Shown: positions 1-6,332, counted from the first letter of the stretch. The stretch is 9,713 nucleotides of DNA from Planctomycetota bacterium (GCA_022614705.1 JAKEIB010000132.1:1-9713); one strand, 5' to 3'. The notes: generated by a model from the sequence alone, not told the origin. Translations and numbers: made by a program.

Positions 1-399
1 ATCGAACCGTAGAGACTGCAAACTCATTTGCTGCCCCGCGTTCGGCGCCACGTTGAACACCAGGAAATCCTTGGTCGAAATGGTCGGACCGATCTCGCCC
101 TCAGCGACGAACTTTCCCCCCATAAAGATGGACTGGGGAGGATTTCCATTTGCCGAGTCTGTCCATTGAATCACGCCGGCGACGTCGGTAGCCGTCGTAT
201 TCGGATCGAGGTCGGCCGACGATTGATCTAATTCTTGGTAGGGGTTCGTACTGGTTGGAACTATCGTATAGAATTGATAGTCGGCGAGCACGGCAGCCGT
301 GACGCATTCGCCCGTCGTCAGAACCACCGCCACGGCGACCACGATCGTGGCCAGCCAGCGGAGGGCTCCGAGCGATGCCATTGGAAGGATCGACTTCAT
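1..399 (-). CDS. Exported protein, N-terminal 133 codons only (probable PEP-CTERM-type beta-sandwich protein)
   Basis: The ATG at 399 opens a frame that stays open for 133 codons to the left edge, so the C-terminus is not visible. Residues 1-36 form a signal peptide: MKS, a hydrophobic run LRWLATIVVAVAVVLTT, then small residues before the mature start near AAVLADYQFY. The rest is rich in T, S, N, D and aromatic residues, with short alternating strands typical of secreted beta-sandwiches. The stretch FLVFNVAPNAGQQMSLQSL resembles YLTFTVTPDAGKQIDPSEF in the second domain of the neighbouring 641-residue protein, so the two probably share a domain family. Membership of the PEP-CTERM group is inferred from this resemblance and from the neighbours, because the tail is outside the window. 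A weak purine-rich stretch (GGAACTGGG) directly precedes the ATG. The upstream gap of 225 bases to the preceding gene holds a repeat element, so it may have its own promoter. Confidence 0.75.
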   Translation of the reverse strand, partial: MKSILPMASLGALRWLATIVVAVAVVLTTGECVTAAVLADYQFYTIVPTSTNPYQELDQSSADLDPNTTATDVAGVIQWTDSANGNPPQSIFMGGKFVAEGEIGPTISTKDFLVFNVAPNAGQQMSLQSLRFD

Positions 400-512
400 C
401 CCAGTTCCGTTCGCTAATGTCCCGCCACCCGTGAACGCCTGCCGAATCGTCGTCAGTCAGTTCCCGGATTAGCGCGGCACATTCTCACGGAATGGGCTGA
501 CGACATTTGGGC

Positions 513-602
513 CAGTGGTACAGTGTAGTCGTCTCGCTCCGCGAGACGAAGTTCCGCTCGCGGAGCGAGAGGACTACACTTTTCCCGCAAACTGTGCCAC
601 TA
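513..602 (+). repeat. REPIN-like palindromic element, copy A
   Basis: This short palindromic element lies just downstream of the 641-residue protein gene. The core has AGTGTAGTC (522-530) and its complement GACTACACT (572-580) enclosing two hairpins. Hairpin one is CGTCTCGC/GCGAGACG with loop TCC (530-548). Hairpin two is CTCGC/GCGAG with loop GGA (557-569), extended past one mismatch by CC/GG. Outer arms AGTGGTACAGT (514-524) and ACTGTGCCACT (591-601) are complementary apart from one G-T pair. A GTAG tetranucleotide stands at the foot of each inverted half, as in REP sequences. A second copy lies inverted at 4330-4426. It may also form a 3' hairpin in the transcript of the upstream gene. Confidence 0.85.
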
Positions 603-624
603 CGAAATTTTGACGCCGGTTGAT

Positions 625-2550
625 TTAGAATGGCGCGCCACTCCGCTTTGTTCGACCGCATCGGCTCAGCGTCAGCACTCCGCCAAGCAGCAGCAGAGAA
701 GTGATCGAGGCTGGCTCGGGCACGCCGGCCGATCCGCTGCCACTTCCGGCGTCCAGGACGTTTCCGCGCAGTCGCACGTTGTCGATGCGCGCATCGAGAC
801 CTAGGAACAACTCAGTTCCATAATTGGCTTTCCAAAAATCGTAATCCGACGCGTCCACGACGCCCGGCGTGGGGTCATTCGGAAGGATGTCGGTGGGTCC
901 GGCTTTCCGCCAGACAACGTAATCTGCGGTATCGACTCTTTCGTTCTGGTTGTAATCGCCGGGAAGAGCCCGCGGCCCGTCGTGCCAGAAGTAGAGACGA
1001 ACCTCGGTCGCTGCCGTGAAGTTAGCCACCGACGACAAGTCGACTTTAAACGTGTCGTAAAAGACATCGGGGATCGCGGTGGCGCCCAGCGGACCTTCGA
1101 TGCCCTCCTGCCCCCCCACTTTCGTAAAGGGACCACCAGGGGCACCCACCCAGACGCCATAGCTGTCCACCGCGTTCTGGATATCAGCGCCAGGATTAGC
1201 ATCCTCTCCGCGTGAGAAGGCGAAGGCGAACTCGGACGGATCGATTTGCTTACCGGCATCGGGCGTCACGGTAAACGTCAGATAGTTCGCGCCGGCAGTG
1301 GATGGCGACTGCTCCGTCGTCGGCGCGTGCCAGAGGGCTGCGCCCGTCGACGACTCGAGAAACATCGACCTGGCGGCAATGCCGAAGGCGCTATTCGAAA
1401 TGCCGAGCGGCAACATCGTGCCGGGATCCACAACGGCCCCAGATTGGGTCCCGAAGTTCGAGGCGGTGATGCCGCTGGCCACGACTTCTGGAATGAGAAG
1501 ATCGGGGACCGGATCGCCGGTTCCGCCCTCCTGCCAAAACTCATAGCGGACCAGTTGTGGGGCACCCACCGTGGGCGGGGCCTGCTGCAACAGAGTTGTC
1601 GCCGTGGCGATTTCCCCGGCTGTCGGAGCTGGACCGCCCAACCATTTATTTGCCAAGAAAGCGTTGATCGCATCCCGCTGCGGAACAGTCAACTTGGTGT
1701 TGAAAATCGCGATCTCGCTGATTTCCCCATTAAAAGGCGCTGAGGGGCCTACGATCTTGCCGCCCCGATCGCCGATGCTGACCTCACCGCCGGATAGGAG
1801 GAGCGTGTTTCTGCCAGCAGCAGGAACGGTAGTTGCCGAAGTTAACGTGTTCACTCCACCCGCGCTAACGACCGTATCGAAGATCACATTCGTTGTATCA
1901 CCAATAAAGGAACGGATTGCCGCCCCAGTGACCGTGCCCGGAGAATTGGCTGTGACTGCTGCACTTCCGGTTCCTCGAATGCCCGCTCGCCAGCGGCCCG
2001 CGGAGGTTGTGTTAGCATTCCACCCCGCCATGCGAAAATCCAGATCTTGGCCAAATGCGTACTGAGTAGCTGACCCTCCAAAGTGGTTGGCGACGAAAAA
2101 GACCGAATAGTTGTCGCTGTAGACCAAGTCGTCCAATGCAGCATACAGACGCTGCCCCTGGCCAATCACAAAGTCACCCGGGACGAAATCGAAATTAACG
2201 CTCGGCAGGCCCGTGCCCAGGCCGTTCGGATCATAGGTCGGGCGGAACAGGCCGTCGGCATTTGGCATGGGTAGGAAACCCGGATGAAAGGCCGGGTTGG
2301 ATGTAGCTCCATACGCTTGGTCCCACGCCTCGACGAACTTAAGGCCGGTTGGCCGGGGATCTGTGAAATCAACTCCACCGATGGTATACATGCCGTCGGT
2401 CATGTCCGTGGAAAGCGTGACGCTACTTGCGTCCATGGCATCCAAACGGAGGACCAATTCGGCGAGGGCCTGCTCCCGCGGCGCAAGCACCACGAGTAAA
2501 GCCCCCATAAGAGCGAAACCGCCCGCCACGATAGTTTTCTGTCTCAACAC
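625..2550 (-). CDS. PEP-CTERM protein with LamG-like domain and dockerin-like module (641 aa)
   Basis: This is a predicted exported, surface-associated protein of unknown target. Residues 1-31 are a signal peptide ending near EQALA. Residues about 32-305 look like a LamG/concanavalin-type jelly roll, ending in the characteristic helix segment GEISEIAIFNTKLTVPQ...INAFLANKWLG (275-305). Residues about 332-597 form a second beta-sandwich. Inside it, at 530-578, sits a dockerin-like module with two calcium-loop-like repeats (GDYNQNERVDTADYVVWR and GVVDASDYDFWKANYG). A glycine/serine linker (596-609) leads to a PEP-CTERM tail: VPEP at 610, a hydrophobic span, then SRCGRTKR. The start is the GTG at 2550, because an AAGGAAG Shine-Dalgarno lies 5 bases upstream and an in-frame TAA precedes it. 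In the PEP-CTERM family such tails direct processing by an exosortase. The ligand of the LamG domain cannot be told from sequence. Confidence 0.9.
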   Translation of the reverse strand: MLRQKTIVAGGFALMGALLVVLAPREQALAELVLRLDAMDASSVTLSTDMTDGMYTIGGVDFTDPRPTGLKFVEAWDQAYGATSNPAFHPGFLPMPNADGLFRPTYDPNGLGTGLPSVNFDFVPGDFVIGQGQRLYAALDDLVYSDNYSVFFVANHFGGSATQYAFGQDLDFRMAGWNANTTSAGRWRAGIRGTGSAAVTANSPGTVTGAAIRSFIGDTTNVIFDTVVSAGGVNTLTSATTVPAAGRNTLLLSGGEVSIGDRGGKIVGPSAPFNGEISEIAIFNTKLTVPQRDAINAFLANKWLGGPAPTAGEIATATTLLQQAPPTVGAPQLVRYEFWQEGGTGDPVPDLLIPEVVASGITASNFGTQSGAVVDPGTMLPLGISNSAFGIAARSMFLESSTGAALWHAPTTEQSPSTAGANYLTFTVTPDAGKQIDPSEFAFAFSRGEDANPGADIQNAVDSYGVWVGAPGGPFTKVGGQEGIEGPLGATAIPDVFYDTFKVDLSSVANFTAATEVRLYFWHDGPRALPGDYNQNERVDTADYVVWRKAGPTDILPNDPTPGVVDASDYDFWKANYGTELFLGLDARIDNVRLRGNVLDAGSGSGSAGVPEPASITSLLLLGGVLTLSRCGRTKRSGAPF

Positions 2551-2583
2551 GAATACTTCCTTTCTCTCCGATACTTAGAATGT

Positions 2584-2751
2584 CTAACAACAGGAACCGC
2601 CCAGGACGCAAAGATCGCCAAGGAATGTTAGAGTTATTTGCTTTCTAGGGCGAAGTGCCACAGATCGGTTCTTTGATCATCCTGCTACTGGTCGTCAATT
2701 CGGCGAACATGGCGTTCTCGGCGGTTCATCGAAGCTCTTAGATCTTGTTAG
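2584..2751 (-). repeat. 140-170 base interspersed repeat with inverted ends, copy 2
   Basis: CTAACAACAG at the left and CTTGTTAG at the right are inverted ends. Further in, GGAACCGCCCAGGACGC on the left and GCGTTCTCGGCGGTTC on the right are related to each other as imperfect inverted repeats. Read on the minus strand, the inner core CCAGTAGCAGGATGAT through GGCACTTCGCCCTAGAA matches CCAGTAGCGGGATGAC through AGCACTTCGCCCGAGAA at 4205-4260. The two copies therefore belong to one family in opposite orientations. This copy occupies most of the gap upstream of the 641-residue protein gene and ends only 34 bases before its start codon, so that gene's promoter must lie within or beyond the element. 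I see no coding capacity. Confidence 0.75.
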
Positions 2752-2835
2752 GTCTCTTCAGCGCCCCAAACATTACTTGCTGCGAACGTCAATTCTCGGC
2801 CGTTGTTGATGTCAGACGCCCCGACTCCAAACATA

Positions 2836-2866
2836 GGCCCGCCCCGCCTGCCCACCGGGGCGAGCC
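2836..2866 (-). terminator. GC-rich hairpin after the 320-residue PEP-CTERM gene
   Basis: CGCCCCG (2840-2846) pairs with CGGGGCG (2856-2862) around a 9-base loop, and after one mismatch three more pairs extend it to 2836-2866. It lies 34-64 bases past the stop codon of the minus-strand gene ending at 2900, a reasonable place for a transcript end. No T-rich tract follows on the minus strand, so it is not a classic intrinsic terminator. It may only stabilise the 3' end. Confidence 0.4.
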
Positions 2867-2899
2867 TTGTATCTACCGACGATCAGGTTTCCCTTCCGT

Positions 2900-3862
2900 T
2901 CAGCCTTCCTGTCGCCTCCGTGCTGCACCGAGCAAGCCAACAACGCCAAGGAGGGTCATGAGCATGCTCGACGGCTCAGGAATTTCAACTAAAGCCATCT
3001 TCGCCATCGTCTCCATGTCTGCAAAAGTCAATGCGCTGGGAAAAAATCCAAACGCATCGAACGACGCATCGGAAGGTCGATTCGTGGTCGGCGAAAATGT
3101 TCCGTTAGCCAACTGAAGTGCCAAGTCCGTCAAAGGGATGGACGAGTTGGCCACGGTCAGGGTATTAACGTGAAATTGCCGCAAGCCGAAGCTCACTTGG
3201 CTCTCGGGCATACCGTATTCCGTCACCCTTGCCAAAGTCGGTGAAACGGCCTCGTAGGTCATGGCAAAGAACACCCATTCGGTTGCATTGGCGCCGTTAA
3301 AAGTCCCCGTGCCACTCGTAGCCGGCGGAGCATTGACCATCGTTAGCGGATCACCATCCATGAGCCGAGATGAAGGATTAAATGCAGGGGTCCCAAAGGA
3401 AACACCATTTATTGTGACGCCCTGACGACCGGCGGATTGCCCAATGTCAATGACCGTTGCGGCTGTGGTTGTATTGAACATCCTTAGTTGACGACGGCTG
3501 TCGCCGGCATTGCTGTTTGGGTTGTCATTCTTGTACGCGTACTTGATCGTGAAACTGCCCAGGGACGACGTGCCCAATCCGCCGATCAAGTTTGCGTTGT
3601 TGATCAAGTAGTGTCCATCATAATTGGGGGCGAGATTACCAAAGCCTGGGGAGGCCGTGTTATTCAGTTGCTTTGACGGACTGCCCGGCGACCCAGTTGC
3701 ACTCAGGACCGCTCCACCGACCAGGCTGTCGCCCGCCGGTATCCCAGAATTAAAATTGCGAATCAGCGCCGCTGATGCGGGCGCCACCAGTAGGGCCAAT
3801 GCGGCAACAGCCGCCAAAGACCCAGCATCAAGATGTCGAACAACGAGTCGTAAGTACTTCAT
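2900..3862 (-). CDS. PEP-CTERM sorting-domain protein (320 aa)
   Basis: This exported protein of unknown function carries a textbook PEP-CTERM tail: IPEP at 294-297, a hydrophobic segment SSMLMTLLGVVGLLGA, then ARRRQEG at the C-terminus. Residues 1-31 are a signal peptide (MKYLRLVVRH, then LAAVAALALLVAPASA). The middle is a single serine-, asparagine- and threonine-rich domain, about 33-290, whose alternating strand pattern suggests a jelly-roll or LamG-like fold; I recognise no catalytic motif. The frame is open to 3994, but I chose the ATG at 3862. It is preceded by a strong Shine-Dalgarno (GGGAGGGA) and starts directly at a signal peptide, whereas the 44 extra residues are polar and look non-coding. 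The protein is presumably cut by an exosortase and attached to the envelope or extracellular matrix. It is separated from both neighbours by repeat-bearing gaps. Confidence 0.9.
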   Translation of the reverse strand: MKYLRLVVRHLDAGSLAAVAALALLVAPASAALIRNFNSGIPAGDSLVGGAVLSATGSPGSPSKQLNNTASPGFGNLAPNYDGHYLINNANLIGGLGTSSLGSFTIKYAYKNDNPNSNAGDSRRQLRMFNTTTAATVIDIGQSAGRQGVTINGVSFGTPAFNPSSRLMDGDPLTMVNAPPATSGTGTFNGANATEWVFFAMTYEAVSPTLARVTEYGMPESQVSFGLRQFHVNTLTVANSSIPLTDLALQLANGTFSPTTNRPSDASFDAFGFFPSALTFADMETMAKMALVEIPEPSSMLMTLLGVVGLLGAARRRQEG

Positions 3863-4170
3863 TAGTCCCTCCCAGTTAGGATCCACTCGTACTATCGATA
3901 AAGCCCCGTCACCTACTTGACTGTGCAGGAATCTGCGGCTGGGTCGCGAACCATTGGACTCGACGAGAGGCCCGTAATCGTTCGCTCCAACCACAACCTA
4001 CCGATTGCCACCACAGTTTCCTTGGGCGGAAAGAAAAGCCGCACTGGTCCACAGTTTTAGTGACCTACTATTCATAGTGTGATTGCTGTGCGCAAACCTG
4101 TCATTCAGAATCGTTAAAATTATTGTCAGGTTTTGATTGACCGGCCGTACCAGTTCGCAATCTACGTTCT
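3863..4170. other. Gene-free leader region upstream of the 320-residue PEP-CTERM gene
   Basis: About 300 bases with no credible coding frame. The only clear signal is the Shine-Dalgarno at its left edge (GGGAGGGA on the minus strand, next to 3862). The stretch 4100-4140 is AT-rich compared with its surroundings and would suit a promoter for the minus-strand gene, but I found no convincing pair of -35 and -10 boxes with normal spacing. Confidence 0.4.
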
Positions 4171-4310
4171 CACAAGCGGAACTGCCAAGGACGCCAAGAT
4201 GTCGGCCAGTAGCGGGATGACAAAAGGACCCAGTTCCAGCACTTCGCCCGAGAAGGCAAACAATCCCCCTGCTTTCCTTGGCGTTCTTGGCGGTTAATTC
4301 CTTGTGTTAG
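4171..4310 (+). repeat. 140-170 base interspersed repeat with inverted ends, copy 1
   Basis: The left end (CACAAGCGGAACTGCCAAGG, then ACGCCAAG) and the right end (CCTTGGCGTTCTTGGCGG, then TTAATTCCTTGTG) are imperfect inverted repeats of one another. The non-palindromic core at about 4205-4260 (CCAGTAGCGGGATGAC to CACTTCGCCCGAGAAGGC) matches the minus strand of 2584-2751 at roughly three bases in four by eye. The element has MITE-like architecture: no gene, inverted ends and more than one copy. Its right end abuts, with one base between, the long-stem element that begins at 4312. Confidence 0.78.
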
Positions 4311-4329
4311 AAGCCATCCGAAAAAGGGG

Positions 4330-4426
4330 TAGTGGGCCAGTTTGCCCGAAAAAAGTGTAGTCCGCTCGCTCCGCGAGCGGAAATTCATCTCGCGGAGCGA
4401 GATGACTACACTAAACTGGCCCACTA
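4330..4426 (-). repeat. REPIN-like palindromic element, copy B, with 14-base perfect terminal inverted repeats
   Basis: TAGTGGGCCAGTTT (4330-4343) and AAACTGGCCCACTA (4413-4426) are perfect inverted ends. Inside, AGTGTAGTC (4354-4362) and GACTACACT (4404-4412) enclose two hairpins: CCGCTCGC/GCGAGCGG with loop TCC (4362-4380) and CATCTCGC/GCGAGATG with loop GGA (4386-4404). Read on the minus strand, it aligns with copy A at 513-602 along its whole length, including the short asymmetric segment between core and outer arm. It is flanked on both sides by the 12-base direct repeat CCGAAAAAGGGG (4318-4329 and 4427-4438). Confidence 0.88.
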
Positions 4427-4509
4427 CCGAAAAAGGGGACAGGCACCCTGCATCTAGTGGCAGCGTGACACGCTATCTCCTTGATCCGGGAGCCAGTCCC
4501 CTGTTTCGG
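4427..4509 (-). terminator. Long hairpin directly after the lipoprotein stop codon
   Basis: In the minus-strand transcript the 22-base arms of the long-stem element (4488-4509 and 4427-4448) would fold into a strong stem-loop beginning within five bases of the TAG stop. On that strand the stem ends in a CTTTTTCGG stretch, which gives a short T run in the distal arm rather than after it. It could act as a terminator or 3' stabiliser for the DUF1559-lipoprotein transcript. That role is inferred from position alone. Confidence 0.4.
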
Positions 4510-4513
4510 ATGG

Positions 4514-4969
4514 CTACTTCGACGTTGTCGCGAAATCGAACTTGTTGTGTCCGGCCTCGACCGTTTGCTTGAGGTCGGATTTGACGTGGTATTTTGGCGG
4601 GAGCCGTTCCGGGTGTTCAGTGAACCGGCCCGTGACCGGATCTTCTTCCTCCCACCTCGAAGTGATCATCACCTTGTGTTCGCCGAGGAGGGCTCCCTTT
4701 TCGTTGCCGACGTACCTTAGTTCGTACGTGCCATCGGCCCTCGTTCGGCCGCGCGATACGCGCCCGAGGCCGGGAGTAAACTGAACGGTTGCGCCCTGCA
4801 AAGGCTTGCCATCGAGCGTCACGATGCCCGAGACAGTTCCTAGTTCAGGCCCACTCGAACCGCAACCGATCATCGACAAGGCCGTGCAAGCGAGCAGCAG
4901 CGATGTGGCTACTCGCTGGGCAACTCGTTGCGAAACTGCGATCTGTGCCGTCCAAGGATGAGTCCGCAT
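4514..4969 (-). CDS. Small lipoprotein with carboxypeptidase-regulatory-like domain (151 aa)
   Basis: This is a predicted exported lipoprotein. A hydrophobic stretch SLLLACTALSMIGC ends in a lipobox with the acylated cysteine at 36, followed by GSSGPELG. Residues about 42-150 match the planctomycete lipoprotein style seen next to DUF1559 genes: GTVSGIVTLDGKPLQGATVQ, then RGRTRADGTYELRY, GALLGEHKVMITS, ERLPPKYHVKSDL and a terminal EAGHNKFDF. This is the pattern of a carboxypeptidase-regulatory/transthyretin-like beta-sandwich, which has no active site of its own. The ATG at 4969 is the earliest possible start, since an in-frame TAA lies three codons upstream. No good Shine-Dalgarno precedes it, so translation may depend on the upstream gene, whose stop is only 55 bases away. 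The length is ordinary for the family. The exact role is unknown. Confidence 0.88.
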   Translation of the reverse strand: MRTHPWTAQIAVSQRVAQRVATSLLLACTALSMIGCGSSGPELGTVSGIVTLDGKPLQGATVQFTPGLGRVSRGRTRADGTYELRYVGNEKGALLGEHKVMITSRWEEEDPVTGRFTEHPERLPPKYHVKSDLKQTVEAGHNKFDFATTSK

Positions 4970-5024
4970 GATATGTTATCGAGCGCCGAAAGGAACAACC
5001 GTGAAAACCACTGCCTTCTCGGAC

Positions 5025-6137
5025 CTAAAACGCCTCGGGCAGGACTTCGCCATCGGCTCGGCTTGCTAACCGGCCATAAGTAATCGTGTCAATGTTCTCG
5101 GAGACGAAGCGGACCGAACCATCCGCCAACGCGAAATGCGCTCCGCCAGGATGGTTGCTGTTGAAGCCATGTCTTGATGAAACACGGTCGTATGTATCAT
5201 TCAGCAAAGCCAAGCGTGCCGCACTATGCTGACAGGCCACACCGCTGTCAACTTGCATGGTGCCCGCATATCCCAATACGTGTTGTGCTCCGCGAAACGT
5301 GCTGTAGCCCATGTTATTGCTGTTCACGCCGAAGAGGTTGAAGCCTCCGGGGAAGTCGGCGTGTTCCCAGAGCGGGACAGTGGGATCACCTAATGTCCGG
5401 AGCTGCGTCGCCCGCTCGCCAACCATCAATGTTTTTGATGCACCGTCGGTGATGTGCCGCATCGCGACGTCGCTGGTCCGATAGAAGATGCCATCCCCAC
5501 TGGATTTTATACCTGGGCAAGGCCCATTCCCGGCTGTTGGCCCCACTTGTGTGCGCAACCTGTTCGTGAGCGCAAGCCGACCATTGCCGAACACGCCACC
5601 GTAGTTGGAGCGAACGGTGGCAATCCCGTTCAGTGCATACCCATCCAAAAACACGTCGGTCTCCGCGACGAGCAATCCACCAACATCGGTCGGGCACCGA
5701 AAGACAGGAACGGGGGACTGAAGGGCTTGCGTAACTCCGGGATCATTGTTGTTCAAGACTGATTGCAGGCTCGTAAATCTCGGGAGAGGCGGGCGCTCAC
5801 CAACGCGGGCCTTGTCGAACAAGCCGGTCTCTTCGATGTACGGCAATGCATAGGCGGCCCATCCCCAAGCGGCCACTCCTTCACCATTGCAGTCGGGACT
5901 CGCGGAATCATTACTAGTGGTACAGGCATGTTCAAAGCCCTGCGGAAAGGCGCCATTGGCATCATGATAGTTCAGCAGCGCCAGCGCCACGTTGTGCATA
6001 TTGCTCTGGCAACTGCTGCGGCGGGCAGCTTCCCGCGCGGCCTGAATCGCCGGCAACAATAGCGCCACCAGAATGCCGATGATCGCAATCACGACCAGCA
6101 GCTCGACCAGAGTGAATGCCTGTTTTTTCTTAGACAC
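5025..6137 (-). CDS. DUF1559 pseudopilin-like protein with H-X9-DG motif (370 aa)
   Basis: This belongs to the large planctomycete DUF1559 family: exported, single-span, type IV pilin-like proteins of unsettled function. With the GTG start at 6137 the N-terminus is MSKKKQAFTLVELLVVIAII, a class III signal with predicted cleavage between A7 and F8, glutamate at +5 and a hydrophobic helix to about residue 30. It is followed by the family segment AIQAAREAARRSSCQSN. The C-terminus has the H-X9-DG signature: H329, nine residues, then D339 G340 in ADGSVRFVSENID. The frame is open to an ATG at 6332, but I prefer the GTG. AAAGGAGAA lies about 8 bases before it, the signal starts directly after it, and the 65 extra residues are unlike any pilin leader. 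The -1 residue is alanine instead of the commoner glycine. The lipoprotein gene 55 bases downstream is probably co-transcribed. Confidence 0.93.
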   Translation of the reverse strand: MSKKKQAFTLVELLVVIAIIGILVALLLPAIQAAREAARRSSCQSNMHNVALALLNYHDANGAFPQGFEHACTTSNDSASPDCNGEGVAAWGWAAYALPYIEETGLFDKARVGERPPLPRFTSLQSVLNNNDPGVTQALQSPVPVFRCPTDVGGLLVAETDVFLDGYALNGIATVRSNYGGVFGNGRLALTNRLRTQVGPTAGNGPCPGIKSSGDGIFYRTSDVAMRHITDGASKTLMVGERATQLRTLGDPTVPLWEHADFPGGFNLFGVNSNNMGYSTFRGAQHVLGYAGTMQVDSGVACQHSAARLALLNDTYDRVSSRHGFNSNHPGGAHFALADGSVRFVSENIDTITYGRLASRADGEVLPEAF

Positions 6138-6160
6138 AGAACGGATTCTCCTTTGGATAG
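6138..6160 (-). promoter_or_regulatory. Ribosome binding site that fixes the DUF1559 start at a GTG
   Basis: On the minus strand the sequence AAAGGAGAATCCGTTCTGTG places a near-consensus Shine-Dalgarno about 8 bases before the GTG at 6137. No comparable site precedes the ATG at 6332. This decides the start and shortens the protein to 370 residues. Confidence 0.75.
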
Positions 6161-6295
6161 GCCGACTTTCTTGACTCGCCGTTCCAGTGGAATCGCCAGG
6201 GCTGATTTCGCGAGATCGCAGTCTCGCGGCCATCGAAATCTCCACCTGAACTGTGAAGTGACGTGCTGCGCAATCCCGAATCGCGAGGAGACTAC

Positions 6296-6322
6296 TTATT
6301 ACTATTGTGACGAATTCCTCAA
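6296..6322 (-). promoter_or_regulatory. Possible sigma-70-type promoter for the DUF1559-lipoprotein pair
   Basis: On the minus strand TTGAGG (6322-6317) and TAATAA (6301-6296) are separated by 15 bases, which is shorter than the usual 16-18. If used, transcription would start about 150 bases before the GTG. The boxes resemble consensus, but a chance match in this AT-richer stretch is likely. Confidence 0.2.
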
Positions 6323-6332
6323 TTCCGGTCAT

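Larger units (their letters stand above)
4312..4515. repeat. Long-stem palindromic element, interrupted by the nested copy B element
   Basis: The right arm (4488-4515) runs GGGAGCCAGTCCCCTGTTTC, then GGATGGCT. It is complementary to the left arm CCGAAAAAGGGGACAGGCAC, then CC (4427-4448), at 19 of 22 positions. The outermost six bases AGCCAT are found not beside 4427 but at 4312-4317, followed by CCGAAAAAGGGG (4318-4329). The left arm has therefore been split by the element at 4330-4426. The loop (4449-4487) holds a smaller palindrome AGCGT-GAC-ACGCT (4462-4474). The right end overlaps the TAG stop (4514-4516) of the minus-strand lipoprotein gene. Confidence 0.75.

Noticed and set aside
1246..2065. 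Plus-strand frames of about 165 codons opposite the 641-residue PEP-CTERM gene
   Set aside because: They overlap each other in different frames, lack ribosome binding sites and show no domain, while the minus strand encodes a continuous signal peptide, LamG, dockerin and PEP-CTERM architecture.
3863..3994. A 44-residue N-terminal extension of the 320-residue PEP-CTERM protein
   Set aside because: The extension would bury the signal peptide, and a strong Shine-Dalgarno lies directly before the ATG at 3862.
4171..4515. CRISPR array
   Set aside because: The repeats here are inverted and of different families; there are no equal-length direct repeats with unique spacers and no cas gene.
6138..6332. 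A 65-residue N-terminal extension of the DUF1559 protein
   Set aside because: DUF1559 proteins start a few residues before the FTLVELL segment, and the GTG at 6137 has a near-consensus ribosome binding site.
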